This document shows positions 1 to 12,172 of a stretch of DNA of 64,000 nucleotides, piece after piece. Under the pieces are notes generated by a model. That model had not been told where the DNA came from, did no database searches, and saw only the letters and a list, made by a program, of their open reading frames with translations. Numbering within the stretch: position 1 is the first letter of the stretch; every line of letters starts with the position of its first letter. The position numbers and the translations under genes are program-made. The stretch spans positions 124,001 through 188,000 of the forward strand of contig JAQZDE010000068.1 in assembly GCA_037576195.1 (NCBI GenBank). Reading direction: 5' to 3'. The stretch comes from Phytoseiulus persimilis. Taxonomy: Eukaryota > Arthropoda > Arachnida > Mesostigmata > Phytoseiidae.

Positions 1-1384
1 AACTGAGTCTGGAAAAAAGTTCAGAAACTGAACGTCACTCATCACGGAAACCAATGCCCTGAAAAACGACCGCTGAGTAAAGAGGATCGAGATACTGCTC
101 CCGCGGAGGTCTAAGGGGGACCAACCTGCGCATTGCCCAGTCCATTGACGTCCACTTCTTCTCGGCCCACTTTGGCATCTCGAGGTCGTTGAGTTTTTGA
201 GCGTAGAGAGCATCGATGATTGGCTCGTAGAACTTGGAGTCATTCGTTGAATACCCGGAAACCTCCTCGAGCCACTTCATGAAATCTAGAGGACGGCAGC
301 TGCGCTTTGTTATCGAGAACGATCGCGAGGGAAGTCTAGCAATCCATTCAGCCAACCAACCTCCGAAAGTTTCAAAGCCGTCCACTCGCAATTCCTGATG
401 GGTTTCGCTGAACATGTATCTAAGAGAACAATTCACGAAAACGTTATGCTTCTTGCCGAGTTCATAGGCGCGTATCTGTCCTCCCCCCCCCTTCGACGGG
501 CTCACTTGAAGTCTCCAGGAACCCCTGCTGTGCAAGATTCGATGAGGACATCGTTTCCGTCGGGAACCATTACGATGGGTATGGGTTGGACTGGGAAGCC
601 GAACATCCAGAAGCCTTTGGGTGGATACATGGTACCTGCTCATGACACGTTTCCGCTGAAGCCTTAGCAGTCCATGGATGACGCAAGCAGACGAACTATG
701 GAGGAGAACTCACTCAACAGGAGATACTCAGTCTCGAAGCATCGGGCATAGGTTGAACTTCGAGCCCAGACGTCATGAGGAGAATCACTGAGGAAGTTCC
801 TGTAGAACTCCCTGAAAACTTCCCCGGTTCGGAGTGATTCTTGTTTGCCTCGCTTCGTCAGATAACCGATGCCTGGAGGGTTCATGAACGATTTGGAAGA
901 TGTTCAACGATAATCGGAGAGATCCTCCTGCACTGCGCCTGGATGCCAGCGACCGATTGTCAAACAATGCTGGAACTGGTTATCCCAAACATAAAGTCTG
1001 ATACCCATTGGATAATCATCAGCTTTGCTCCAATTCGATAGGTGCACAGGAGCGCGGAGTCCATGACGATGCACGATTGTGACGTGCTCAAGTGTGAACC
1101 CTTCCGGATCTTGGTTGACCTGCGTGATAGATACGGTCCTGAGATAGAGTGGTTTTCGAGACAGAGAATGTAGCATGTCCCGCGGAGTCCGTTCTCCTGT
1201 ATGTTCACCTGTCCGTGCGCTTTGGAAGCCGGTCCGAGACTACCGATGGCCGCGAGGACACAGAACACGAAACCTGCAAGTTGCGATCAATCTGGTGATG
1301 AAGTGAGCTTATTTATCCCGTCGCGGCTTCACAAACCAACAGGATGCCGGAGAGTTTTTTTTTGTCCGAGGAAGTTGGCAGCAT
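1..1384 (-). CDS. Histidine acid phosphatase (lysosomal/prostatic type), 3' end off window
   Basis: A phosphomonoesterase of the histidine acid phosphatase family, expected to be secreted or lysosomal. I read exons 1384-1333, 1273-1209, 1119-1005, 872-714, 635-506, 407-46 and a last fragment 8-1 that leaves the window. All joins are GT-AG and keep frame, and about 294 residues are visible. The start gives a hydrophobic signal (LLVCFVFCVLAAIGSLGPA). The catalytic motif VHRHGLRAP (RHGxRxP, phosphohistidine nucleophile) follows, then LTKRGKQ and VWARSSTYARC, where the family has LTxxGxxQ and RSTxxxR. The HD proton-donor pair must lie beyond the edge. The first exon and its ATG rest on splice phase plus the signal-peptide match and are the least certain part. 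If the last donor (46|45) is not used, the protein would end at the stop at 37-35. Confidence 0.85.
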
Positions 1385-4100
1385 CGACGTTTTGCACGAT
1401 AAATAGAACCCCGTCCAGGATTCTGGTAGCTCCTTTCGATGGACGGACCGGAGACCTCTTCCACCCGACGGAGACCCGAGCCGGAGCTGTTCGTTTCGCA
1501 CGGCGCTCGATACTTGACTTGCGTATTCCTAATGAGCATCTCGCGCCCGTCGTTGCCATCGTAAACTCTCGCACAAACCGCTCCCAAGCTAATGGTTCCC
1601 AAGCACGAACCTGTTGTGACGATCGTTGTCGCCGGGATGATCCACAAGAGAAGACGCTTCCTGTTTGCGTGAGCCATGACCTCGGTACCTTATCCTCTGC
1701 CAGACAGGGCAGGACGAAGGCTTCCTGTCGTTGAGGAGAGAAAACATCAAGCAGATGGACAGTGGACAGAAACAAAGAACCGTCGGCACCACCCCTTGTT
1801 TGACTTCGACTTTTGCCACGCGTGTGACATAAGTCCGAGCTTCGAACGATTTCTGCACTCTGACTACCTCGAGTAAGATCCGTGAGCTCGGCTCAGAGTG
1901 TCGGCACGGCGTGTAGGCCGAGGAGAGTTTTTTCGTGGATGACTGCCAGAACCGAACTGAAGAAAATGTTGAACGCCGGGAAGACGTGTAAGCATCGGCA
2001 GGGCGGCGAAGTGATGGGACCGAAACAAATCGAAAGTCTTCTCATCCGCTCGGAATCCGCCCAAAGCCGTGCAGAGTTGGCCTCCTACCGAAACGCGTAT
2101 AATTTTCATTCGGTTCGAAGCTCCGACACTTGCCTCGTAACCGATAGAGCTGTATCGAGAGAGGGCGCATTTCAGCCGGCTTCGAGGGCTGCGTCCAGGG
2201 CATTAAGTGGAGCTTTAGATCAATCGAAGACAATTAAGATCCTGTGGCAAGAACCCGATACCACTTGCGATTGATTCACCTGCGATCTGGGAGGACGGAA
2301 ACGAATTGTTCTATTCCAATGATGTCCTCGAATTTCCCATCATGAGAGCTGATCGTGACGAGATGGATCGGGCCAACAGTTGCTCGACAGATTCATCCCG
2401 GGGTTTGCAAAAAAGGAAGGGCTGAGTCATCGGGGCGAGCATCCAAGGGAAGCGACCGATGTTGATCGGGAAAATACGGCGGGACGAGGTTTCGAGAATT
2501 TTTTCAACAAAGGATCACGGTTTTGAGCTTGCCGTGCTTTGCCGTCAGTTGCGTGCTTTCGTGCATGAGGCAGGGGCATCAAGTAACCGAATGGCAATGT
2601 GTGGGCTCGCACTCATAGAGGGTCGAGGCTAGGAATCATTCTCAAGATGGAAGCGTTGTTACTGAGTGCCCTGCCCAGGCGGCGGCGTCTCAAGGAGAGA
2701 CGCTATTCGACTTGTTCCTGCTGACCAGAAACCTTGATCCATGGCATTCGGCCACGTTATGCGAGCCTCGTGGGAGCTGATCGGATGGATGCACGCTGGA
2801 AGTACAGCGGGATAAATATCCACCTTCACGTCTTTCCGATGACATCGCGTGAACATTTCCATGCGAATCAAGTCGACCGTACTCGAGGAGGATCGGCATT
2901 CACGACAGTTCAGCAAAACTGAATGAACGAACGGTGACTGCGTCAGAAACATTCCGCTGCTAGGAGGAATTATCTTCGCTTATCAAGACACCTGGCTTAC
3001 GAAGCCTGCCGGAAGGTCTGACAATGACAATCAAGTTTTTGAGTTAGCATGCGAACGCGTTGACCTGCGGAGCTGTTTCACTCCGCCCCTCTTTGGCTCC
3101 AAGCGGGAGCTTCGCCGGCCGGCTTCTAACATTCTAAAATAATTTCCAAGCCCCAGAACCGACCGAATCGCATTGGAATACGGTTCGGAGATCTGATTTT
3201 CGCGCAGTTCCATCCAGGTGACGCGGCCGAACATCAAGGTCATCATGACTCTAGCGCCGCTGGTTCTTCGATCATGCCATACGTACATGCCGAAAAAAGT
3301 CATGAAGCCAGGACTCTCTCGTTGGATCACTTCGCACGCCTACAAGACGACTCCTCTACGCTTTTCGCCCGCGAAACTCAGCAATTCCGAGAGCGGTTTG
3401 ATTCTCCAAGGAACCAAGGGATTCTGCCTTGTAGCGCTGCTACTCACTCACAATGAACGAAATCGCTGCGTCAGATGGTCTCCTCGCGCATGTTAACAGA
3501 GCTATGCTGACGAGACCATCCCGCCGTTGTTCGTATTCCGCAGAGAGGACGGAAACGTTTAGAGTGGTATCGTGGTCTCCATCCATCGCGCGCTGATTCG
3601 CCGTAGGAACTCAGGATGCGTTCGGCAACAACACCCTCATGAATGTCGAAACGTTTCTAAAACGCGAGTTCAGCTTTCACATCAACACAAGTCACTAACA
3701 ATGGGAGCAACTCGGTTGCTGCTCTCTCACGCCATCCCAGAAAGAACGCCCAGACGTCCGGGCTGGAAAATGTGCCGTCGCTGACTCCCCATCGTGTTTC
3801 GGACGTCGAATGGCGCATCATTGAGCACTGCAGTGAAACTGCAGTTTTAGACGGAGATGTTCAGCTGGAGTTGAGATCCGGTAATTCAGAGGCTCTAAGG
3901 AGCGTTCGGCCGATGCCACCCGCGATTCGATTCGAGACGGCACAAACCTGACAAGTCCCAGGAATCTACTCTCAGAACGATTCTTATGGGCTCGAGGAAC
4001 GACTACAGCCGATTTCCCCATTTTCCTCGGGTGAGACTGTATTGCATCCGGCGGATTCAAGAAAAACGAGACAGATTCCCGGGAAAGGACGCGTTCAAGT
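1385..4100. other. Gene-free stretch
   Basis: I see no recognisable protein, RNA gene or repeat between the acid phosphatase start and the RpL22 polyadenylation signal. Open frames here are short and overlap each other on both strands, without homology I can name. The part next to 1385 should hold the acid phosphatase promoter. Confidence 0.5.
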
Positions 4101-4106
4101 TTTATT
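4101..4106 (-). terminator. RpL22 polyadenylation signal
   Basis: AATAAA on the minus strand, 12 nt after the RpL22 stop codon, so the 3' UTR is very short, as is common for ribosomal protein genes. Confidence 0.75.
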
Positions 4107-4118
4107 GAAACGAACACT

Positions 4119-6070
4119 TTACTCATTTCCCTCTTCTTCCTCAGCCTCGTCCTCGTTAGGCACCTTGTAATAGACGAGCTCGAATGCGTCCTTGGTCGTG
4201 GCCACGACACGGAGCCAGTCACGAACACCGGCCTTCTTGAGGTACTTCTTGGTGAGATACTTCAGGTACCTGGAACGCGAGTGGCATCTTCAGCTATGTT
4301 CTACCAAGTAAAATCTACTCTGCGCGAAGAACTTCATCGAGTCTGACTGTAGCAAACTTTTCGGCACCAGCCTTTCCAAGCTTGGCAGGCTGGCTTCCTA
4401 GAAAGCCTTTGTTTTTCTCCTGAATTTCGAAGATGGCAGTCTCTAGAACCAGTAGAGTCCTACGACCGTGGCACAGGAGTAATGAAATCCGATAGCGAAA
4501 GCTCTCAACTTTCCGGGTGTCGCTCGAGTATTCGGCACCGATCTTAGGTTGGTTCCTAAGGTAGGCTTCCTAAACAGCGTTTCTGTTCTCCCGCATTCGA
4601 CTAAGATGGCAGTCCCTAGGCCTGCTGAGCGCTAAGGACCGTGGCGAGGGAGGATCACGAATGAAAACGTTGGGTGTTGCTCGAGTATTCGGCACCGAAC
4701 TTGGGTTGACTCCTTAGTCAGGCTTCCTAGACAGCGTTTGTGTACTCCTTTGTTCAACATGAATGGCAGTCTCCAGGCCTGTTCAGCACTGGAGACCGTG
4801 GCGTAGGAGAATAGATGACCTCAGTGACACTCACATGCGGTGCGAACACGCTCTAATCGAACGACATTAAAAGTAGCTCGGTGATTCTCACCTCTTGGAG
4901 AAGGCGATGTTGGATGTAACGAGAATCTTGTTCTTCTCACGTGACACGACGATGTCCTTGCCGAGGTTCATGGTCTTGTTGTTAACCTTGATCCTGCTGT
5001 TCAGGAAGGACTCCTGAAAAAACATTTCCCTAATGTAGAGTACGCGATCCTTATCTCGGAGTAGCGAGCGAAACCGGCACTAAAAAACATGGACCGAAGA
5101 TTTGTCAGCCAAGCATGAAACCAAATGCAGACACTCGAGTCCGAATCGGCGATTAACTGGTATGTTTCTATAGGGCTTTGTGTTTTTCAATGGAGGTATT
5201 CCGATCTGGGGATCGGATACTCCAGCCAAAAGCCCGAAGGGAATACTGGGAGCACAGTCAACGCGCAGCTGAATTCAGAGACAAATACAACGTCGTGTAC
5301 CGGCTGTGAACATGGAGACGGTGGCCCGAGGAAAGACGCTGTCCGGGTCGTAGCCTTGAGTTAGGGAACCGGGCTACTCGGCCAGCATTCTCAGCTTCCG
5401 CGGGTATGGCCTCGCAAAGTCTGAGCTACTGAACTTTTGAGCAAACCACTTACGAAGTCGCTGACTTTCATGATCCCATCCTCAACGGGGTGAGCACAGT
5501 CAACATAGTACTTCAGTTGACCTTTTTTGCCTCCGATCTTCTTGCCGGTGGCGGAGACTCCCTTCTTGGCCTTCTTGCCGGTCTTCTTTGCGGGTTTCTG
5601 GAATGGAGACCATCGCTGTTAGGAGCCGATCCCCATAGCAGAACGTACGATGAACCAGGTTTTTCAGGCTATTTGCGCAAGCGCCGTTTGACACGAATTA
5701 ACCGGGTCCCACGGTGATGCCACGTGCTCACACACGAGAGTCCCGGAACTTCGCACGGAAACTCGCGATGGTTGCATATCAAACCCTATCAACACGGCTC
5801 CAGAGAGGGAGTAAATCCACGATCACGGTACTGCGTGGTTTGCAGCGCGAGCGCACTGAATATTCATGGAAGTGAGGTGCAAACGTGGTACACGGACGGC
5901 CCACGTGCGAAAGGTGGAACAGGGCACGGAAACGGCGAACTTCGCTTTCTCTGGAAAGTCGACCGACCTTTCCTCCAGGAGATTCACCCCCAGCGGTTCA
6001 GAACCGCGATGCACCCATGAAACAGCGGCTTCGAGTCAAAAAAGTGTCTCTTACTTACAGCGGCAGCCAT
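4119..6070 (-). CDS. RpL22: Large ribosomal subunit protein eL22 (RpL22)
   Basis: Structural protein of the cytosolic 60S subunit that binds 28S rRNA at the surface. Exons are 6070-6059 (only MAAA), 5597-5454, 5013-4892 and 4269-4119, giving 142 residues. All donors and acceptors are consensus and the phases agree. The lysine-rich N-terminus (KKTGKKAKK) is followed by the conserved core: [28 protein letters not shown], the segment [32 protein letters not shown] and RDWLRVVA. It ends in the acidic tail typical of eL22 ([11 protein letters not shown]). A TOP-like start lies 27 nt upstream of the ATG. Introns 2 and 3 are unusually long for this window and carry four H/ACA-like hairpin RNAs in the sense direction, a common arrangement in ribosomal protein hosts. 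Confidence 0.97.
4345..4481 (-). ncRNA. H/ACA snoRNA-like, copy A in RpL22 intron 3
   Basis: Sense-oriented 137-nt hairpin-hinge-hairpin-tail structure. Hairpin 1 is closed by CTCCTG/CAGGAG. The hinge AAAACA fits box H (ANANNA). Hairpin 2 has a strong upper stem CCAGCCT/AGGCTGG, and the RNA ends in ACA plus three nucleotides (4350-4345). The pocket strands GCCACGG and CTGCCAT in hairpin 1, and TCTAGGAAGCC and GGTGCCGAA in hairpin 2, are shared with copies B and C. This layout fits a pseudouridylation guide; the target is not known. Identification rests on boxes and folding done by eye. Confidence 0.75.
4515..4655 (-). ncRNA. H/ACA snoRNA-like, copy B in RpL22 intron 3
   Basis: Second member of the tandem family, about 141 nt. 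Hairpin 1 closes with CCTCCC/GGGAG and has an upper stem TCCTTAG/CTAGGGA (one G-T pair) between the conserved pocket strands GCCACGG and CTGCCAT. The hinge ACAGAA matches box H. Hairpin 2 holds CTTAG/CTAAG. ACA lies at 4520-4518, three nucleotides from the proposed 3' end. Stem bases differ from copies A and C while pairing is kept, which argues for selection on structure. Confidence 0.75.
4672..4813 (-). ncRNA. H/ACA snoRNA-like, copy C in RpL22 intron 3
   Basis: Third, 5'-most member in the host intron, about 142 nt. Hairpin 1 closes with CTCCT/AGGAG and has a perfect 7-bp upper stem TCTCCAG/CTGGAGA, flanked by the same pocket strands as copies A and B. The hinge ACACAA matches box H. Hairpin 2 contains TGACT/AGTCA and ends with ACA at 4677-4675 plus three nucleotides. 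The spacing of copies (about 160-170 nt) suggests tandem duplication within the intron. Confidence 0.75.
5100..5237 (-). ncRNA. H/ACA snoRNA-like RNA in RpL22 intron 2
   Basis: A separate 138-nt H/ACA-like unit, sense to RpL22. Hairpin 1 has a basal stem GGGCTTT/AAAGCCC and an upper stem containing CCGATC/GATCGG. The hinge ATAGAA matches box H. Hairpin 2 is closed by a short CCAG/TTGG stem with an inner CGGAC/GTCTG stem. The tail is ACA at 5105-5103 plus three nucleotides. Its pocket sequences differ from the intron 3 family, so it would guide another site. Hairpin 2 is the weaker half. Confidence 0.65.
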
Positions 6071-6090
6071 CACGCCTGAGCCCTCCAAAC

Positions 6091-6097
6091 GAAAAGG
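6091..6097 (-). promoter_or_regulatory. TOP-like transcription start of RpL22
   Basis: The minus strand reads CCTTTTC directly upstream of a 20-nt purine-rich leader and the ATG. A C followed by pyrimidines at the mRNA 5' end is the terminal oligopyrimidine signal of ribosomal protein genes, which couples translation to growth signalling. The start site is inferred from the motif only. Confidence 0.5.
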
Positions 6098-7595
6098 CTC
6101 GACGAAGCGCAGACGATGCACAAATAGCCGTCTGCGACTGCAGCGCCCCCATTTTTCACGCCGGCGGCAGTTCAAACCAGAGATCGGACTTTTCACGAAA
6201 ACCGCCCTGAGAAGGAGTTGCACCCAACTAGAAGACTATCTGGCGCGTGCTCATCGACTCTGGACAAGCCCTCGTCGTAACTCTAGGGAAACTGATCGCA
6301 AATGTACTTTTCTCACGGAACTGTCAGCTCATTGGTAAGCCAGTTGGGTGGCTGAGAACTACCACCAGCACCACCACACACTGACTCCAACGACGACGAA
6401 GACGACGGCAGCCGACGAACTGAGTGTGGTGCTGCGAGAGAAGAGGATCCTCTGCCACCATCTTGCGGGATAGCCAGTGACAGCTGAGGAAATATTTGAA
6501 ATGCTGTTTTAAAGTCAACGATTCCGCAAACATCAAGGTAATAATCAGCTTGGAGGTCAGGACCCGTTCCTCCGCAATGTGTGAATTACGGAGAAATTGT
6601 GGAAACTCGAGTACTGTGATGAGTCAATTGAACACCCTTCAGAAAAGGGGGCGGATGTCATAGTGTGCATCCTCTGGTTTTTCATTGTTCGATAATCCTC
6701 CTTGAAGTCGCGGAATCCCCATGGCGTCTCGAGCGAAGATCGAAGCGTTCTGGCGCTTCAGGTTGCTGGTCTCGACTGGAGAACAGCGTCAAAGTTTCAT
6801 CCCCCGGTTCTATGCTGATTCAGCATTTTAGACGTTCGAAAGGAATCGAGTCTTGAAGTTCTCCTAGAAACACAGTCGAATCATGAAATACGAGCCTCCT
6901 CAGAGTATCGAATGAGCTGGATCCAGCGACATTCTCTTTTCGTCGGAGCCACTCGGATTAACCTGGAGGGTCGAATCGGGAGCGATCAACGGGGGAGGTT
7001 CGAGCTGGCGCTTTCAGTGCGGGTCAGGCTCTCAAAATTGCTCTCTTCCGTGGAATCGGCCGTGTTCTAGGATTGAACGGAGTCGACAGAATTCATGTTC
7101 ACCATCCGAATCGAATCAATGTTGAGCGGGCGTGGTGGCCGCAGGCATGAATAGACGGAGAAGGCCCGAGCTCAACTGTCTCGTCGCTTCGTCCAAAAGT
7201 CGCGCGAGAAGAACAACCGTTCTCCGCGAATAGCCGTGGTTAATATTGTTGATCTATGAATAGTATTCAGAGAGCGAATGTCATTCCGAAATGAGAACAG
7301 AGGCTCTCAATGGCCTCATATGTCTGCCCCAAGTGCTCGTGAGCGCACCACGTTTGTTCAATGGCCCAAGTGTCTCTTACGGTTCCTCGCCGCATCGGCC
7401 GTTCAAGGTTGTCGATCGATTCCATCAAACTATTCTGAAAATATTCCCGATCAGGCCACACTGAACTCTAGATTAACGGTCGCGGCGATCGAGGGGCCGT
7501 TCCCGGCATGAGTTTCCAAGTTTGAAGGTGTTCGGCATTCTACCACATCGCACCGTGATTGCTTCTGAGCTCATCCGCTTCTTTATCGCTTCCAG
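6098..7595. other. Divergent upstream region of RpL22 and AP-2 mu
   Basis: No recognisable coding sequence. The AP-2 mu ATG sits directly after a good acceptor (ctttatcgcttccag), so a 5' UTR exon and intron of that gene should lie in this stretch; I could not place the exon. Confidence 0.5.
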
Positions 7596-9055
<1,460 letters not shown>

Positions 9056-10191
9056 CTCGGCTCTCGTGTCAGCTTGGAGGCTCAACCTCCCAACAAAGCA
9101 TCGTAACGTTGGAGATGATTTCGCGCTGACCCGAACTAGTGGTTTTGTGGTAGTGTTGCTTCGAGGTGGTTATCACTGCCGCGCCGTACCCGAGAGGATC
9201 ACGGTTGGTTGGTACGTTGGTTGGTTAGTCAGTCTGCCTGTCTGTCTATCAACTAGTTACTCTCGTAGTTGACCGTTAGCCACCCTATCTCATCGTATCT
9301 GCTACTACTCTAAATACGGAATATGTTGACGGAACTATCAGTTTTACTTGGAATCGTAACCTTCGTTTGAGGTTCAAGGCTGCAGCGAAGACATTTTTAG
9401 ATGGATCAAGCAAATCGGAAGTCAATCTCTGCATTAAATGACTTGATTCACGCACTCACTTCCCGAATAGCCTTACTTTCGAACTCTCAGCGGCGAACTC
9501 GTAAGGGACGAGGGTGATGTATTCCTTAGATTGAGTCATCGATCGATTGCTTGATTGTCGAACGGTATTCTTTCATGTTCTTGGTGCAGTGAGACTGATT
9601 GGTTGAAGATAAAAGGCAAAATAGTATTCAGTCACCCTATTACAGCGAATATTATGAACTCATCATTGAGAAAGACCACGAGAAACAAAGGATCAGGTGG
9701 AACGAAACGAATCTTCTCTTAAATAAGTTTCTTAGTTACTGTGAACGACGGAGAGAAAAATGCTGGCTGCGCAACTGATGCAATATCTACTTGACTGTTA
9801 GTTTGATGACTTCGAGATAAGTTGTAAATAGGTCGGAGCTCTACTCACTCCCATTCCACACCTCATGCACGGTTTTTGATTTAGTGGTACCTGATCAGAG
9901 ACTAGAGAGAGAATTTGCAACTTGACTTTGGTTGATATCTGTATGAGTAAATGATCATCGAGTCTTCTGAGGATCCTGGATACGAGGAGTGACACGGAAG
10001 CAAGTTGAAGAGGGGAAATGAACAAGAAAAACTCGGGGCGGATCAGTCACAGTAACATTATCATGTTTTTTCATTTATAGCTAATAAAGAAAAACACATT
10101 GCCCGTTCCATGCAGAAGTTGAAACCTACGATGAAAAGTTTTATGTTGTTTTTTTCTCGGTACAATGAGAGATCAATTGTTTCTGGAAATG

Positions 10192-10408
10192 TGATCACTG
10201 GAGCTTGGAAGTTCCGGCATTATTCATTGATCATCATCAATCAATCCACGGATTCGTGGGCTAATGAATGGATAGATCGATGAATTATGTCTTATTGCGA
10301 TGAAAACTGATGAACTAAGCCATCAAGCCTAATTTATTCGTCTCCTTATATGGATAGATTGGAGGCATAAGGAGATGAATGCCTGAACTTCCAAGCTCGA
10401 GTGATCAC
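10192..10408. mobile_element. MITE-like element with about 30-bp terminal inverted repeats
   Basis: The left end GTGATCACTGGAGCTTGG and the right end, read on the minus strand as GTGATCACTCGAGCTTGG, remain inverted matches for about 30 nt with three mismatches (through GGCATT). The interior has no coding capacity. Length is 217 bp. I see no convincing target-site duplication, so the family is open. Confidence 0.55.
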
Positions 10409-11085
10409 GCTTGGAGAGGCGTCATGCGCACTCATGTTTCGTGCAGAGTCCATTGTCTCGAGGTCCTCGACGAAGCCGAAAACTGTCGAAAGCAACTTGC
10501 GGAATGATTTAGGATCCATTGAAGGAGGATTCCGACTGGCTTGTCCGTATCGCTTCGAGCAGGATTCCCACTCCGAATGACAACTGATCTCTGGGGACCG
10601 CGATGTAGTGTTTCATGGATGCCAGGAGGCCTGCGGAAATCACGGTGGGGTGGATCAGTTCGGGGCGCCAAACGCTGGATATAACACTCGTACCCTGAAG
10701 AACGCGACGCTCCCTAGTTTGTTGCCGACTCAGTTCAACTCTCCCAATGCTCTCAGGCGCCGATGATTTTCTCTGCGATGCTGATGGAGGCCATGCGAGT
10801 GGGTCGGAAGGACTTCAAAGGTCCATGTAAACCAGTGACGGGCTGAGCGGACTCGGTCTGCATGCTCGGAAGCAAGAAGGAAAGACAACGAAGGAAGAAA
10901 ATCGACCCCCAAATCGGATGAATTCGAGAATGTGACGGGGACCGGATCACGGGAGTTGTTCGAGACTCCGAACCAGAATCAAATCGGGAACCGACTCGGT
11001 GAACCTATGTAGGAGTTGAGGGTGAAAAAGTAGAAAAGTAGATTTCGGTACAGCTGTTGCTCCACACAGTTGAGTCTCGGATGCG

Positions 11086-11127
11086 AGCTCAGGATGTATT
11101 CATCAACATAGTTCCGCATCCTGAGCT
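11086..11127. repeat. Perfect 11-bp inverted repeat (hairpin)
   Basis: AGCTCAGGATG at 11086-11096 and its exact complement at 11117-11127, with a 20-nt spacer. It lies in non-coding DNA; function unknown. Confidence 0.6.
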
Positions 11128-12172
11128 GTAATCAACGAATGAAGTTTCGGTCCGCAGGAATGTTCTCAGGATATTCCGTGTATATGTCTTAGTTCCCGTT
11201 TCCAGCTTGTCAAACATCGCCCTGAGGTCGGGAAGTATCTAAACCCGACAAATATCTTGGGTCCCCCTGCGGAAGTGGAGTCCATCTGATTCGAGTTCTC
11301 GCAGAGAATTGGCGTGCTGCTGAACAGGGCTTTGAAATATTGCACGAGTCGGAGCAATGAGCAGCAAATCTGGCCAGAAGGCCACAGCCATCAATCTCCT
11401 AACTCATCTCCCAGGACGACGTTGTCGCGAGCTCCACACGATCTGAACTCGACGACCTTCATCAGAACCTCAAGTGATAATTCAGAACAAGGCGATGAGA
11501 TTCGCAGAAGGTATATGTCGGACCCCATGAATATTTATTCAGGGAACGATCGAATCGCAGAATAGCACCCATGAGCTGTCGGAGATATGTGAATGCAGAT
11601 CCTGATTCTTTTCGTTAACGATTTCGCGACAAGCGTTTCAGCTTTGGCCGATCCAGGGTTTCCGGATTCATCGCGAGCGCGCCGCCACTTCTCCAGTCAG
11701 TTGTCTTTTGTTAGAGAATCAGTCAATAAGTTTCGCGGCTTAGTGAAAGTTATGTGGTTTGTTCAGGTGATCGGAAAGCAAACGTCTCCCCACCATATGC
11801 AACCATGTGAGAATTTGAATCGTACATTGCAACTACGAATTACCGTACCTCGTCTTCCTCCCTCGCACACGCGTCGGAAGTCGCATCTGATCACTCAGAA
11901 GGGAAGAGTTGAAATCCTCGGCGGTATCACAGAATTGTTTGTCAAAAATATATACAAGTCTCTGATTCGAATCGTACACAGTTGTTTCCACCAACGGACT
12001 AAACAATCAGTCCCACTCAAATCTAACGCTCATCAATCATAGTGAGAAGTTCAACTCGACTTTCGGCAGCCTGTATCACTGATGCACACGTGTCAGTCAT
12101 AGAACCTTTCATGACTTCTTCGCCTCGCGAGCTAGCTCCATAAATATTGCACTAGAGGCTTGCAGACGGTGC

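Larger units (their letters stand above)
9056..12172. other. Gene-free stretch between AP-2 mu and synergin
   Basis: No coding sequence I can support. It starts with the AP-2 mu 3' flank, which has a short GTTG/CTGT-rich run near 9206-9250. It holds an AT-richer segment at about 9600-10400 with a MITE-like element, and a perfect 11-bp hairpin at 11086-11127. Confidence 0.5.

Noticed and set aside
407-506. Apparent 30-nt intron or G-run frameshift in the acid phosphatase
   Set aside because: A 98-nt intron from 505 to 408 with GT-AG ends restores the frame and gives a better family match.
5598-6058. Additional snoRNA in RpL22 intron 1
   Set aside because: Several short stems are present (for example ACGTGG/CCACGT), but I found no H/ACA or C/D box arrangement around them.
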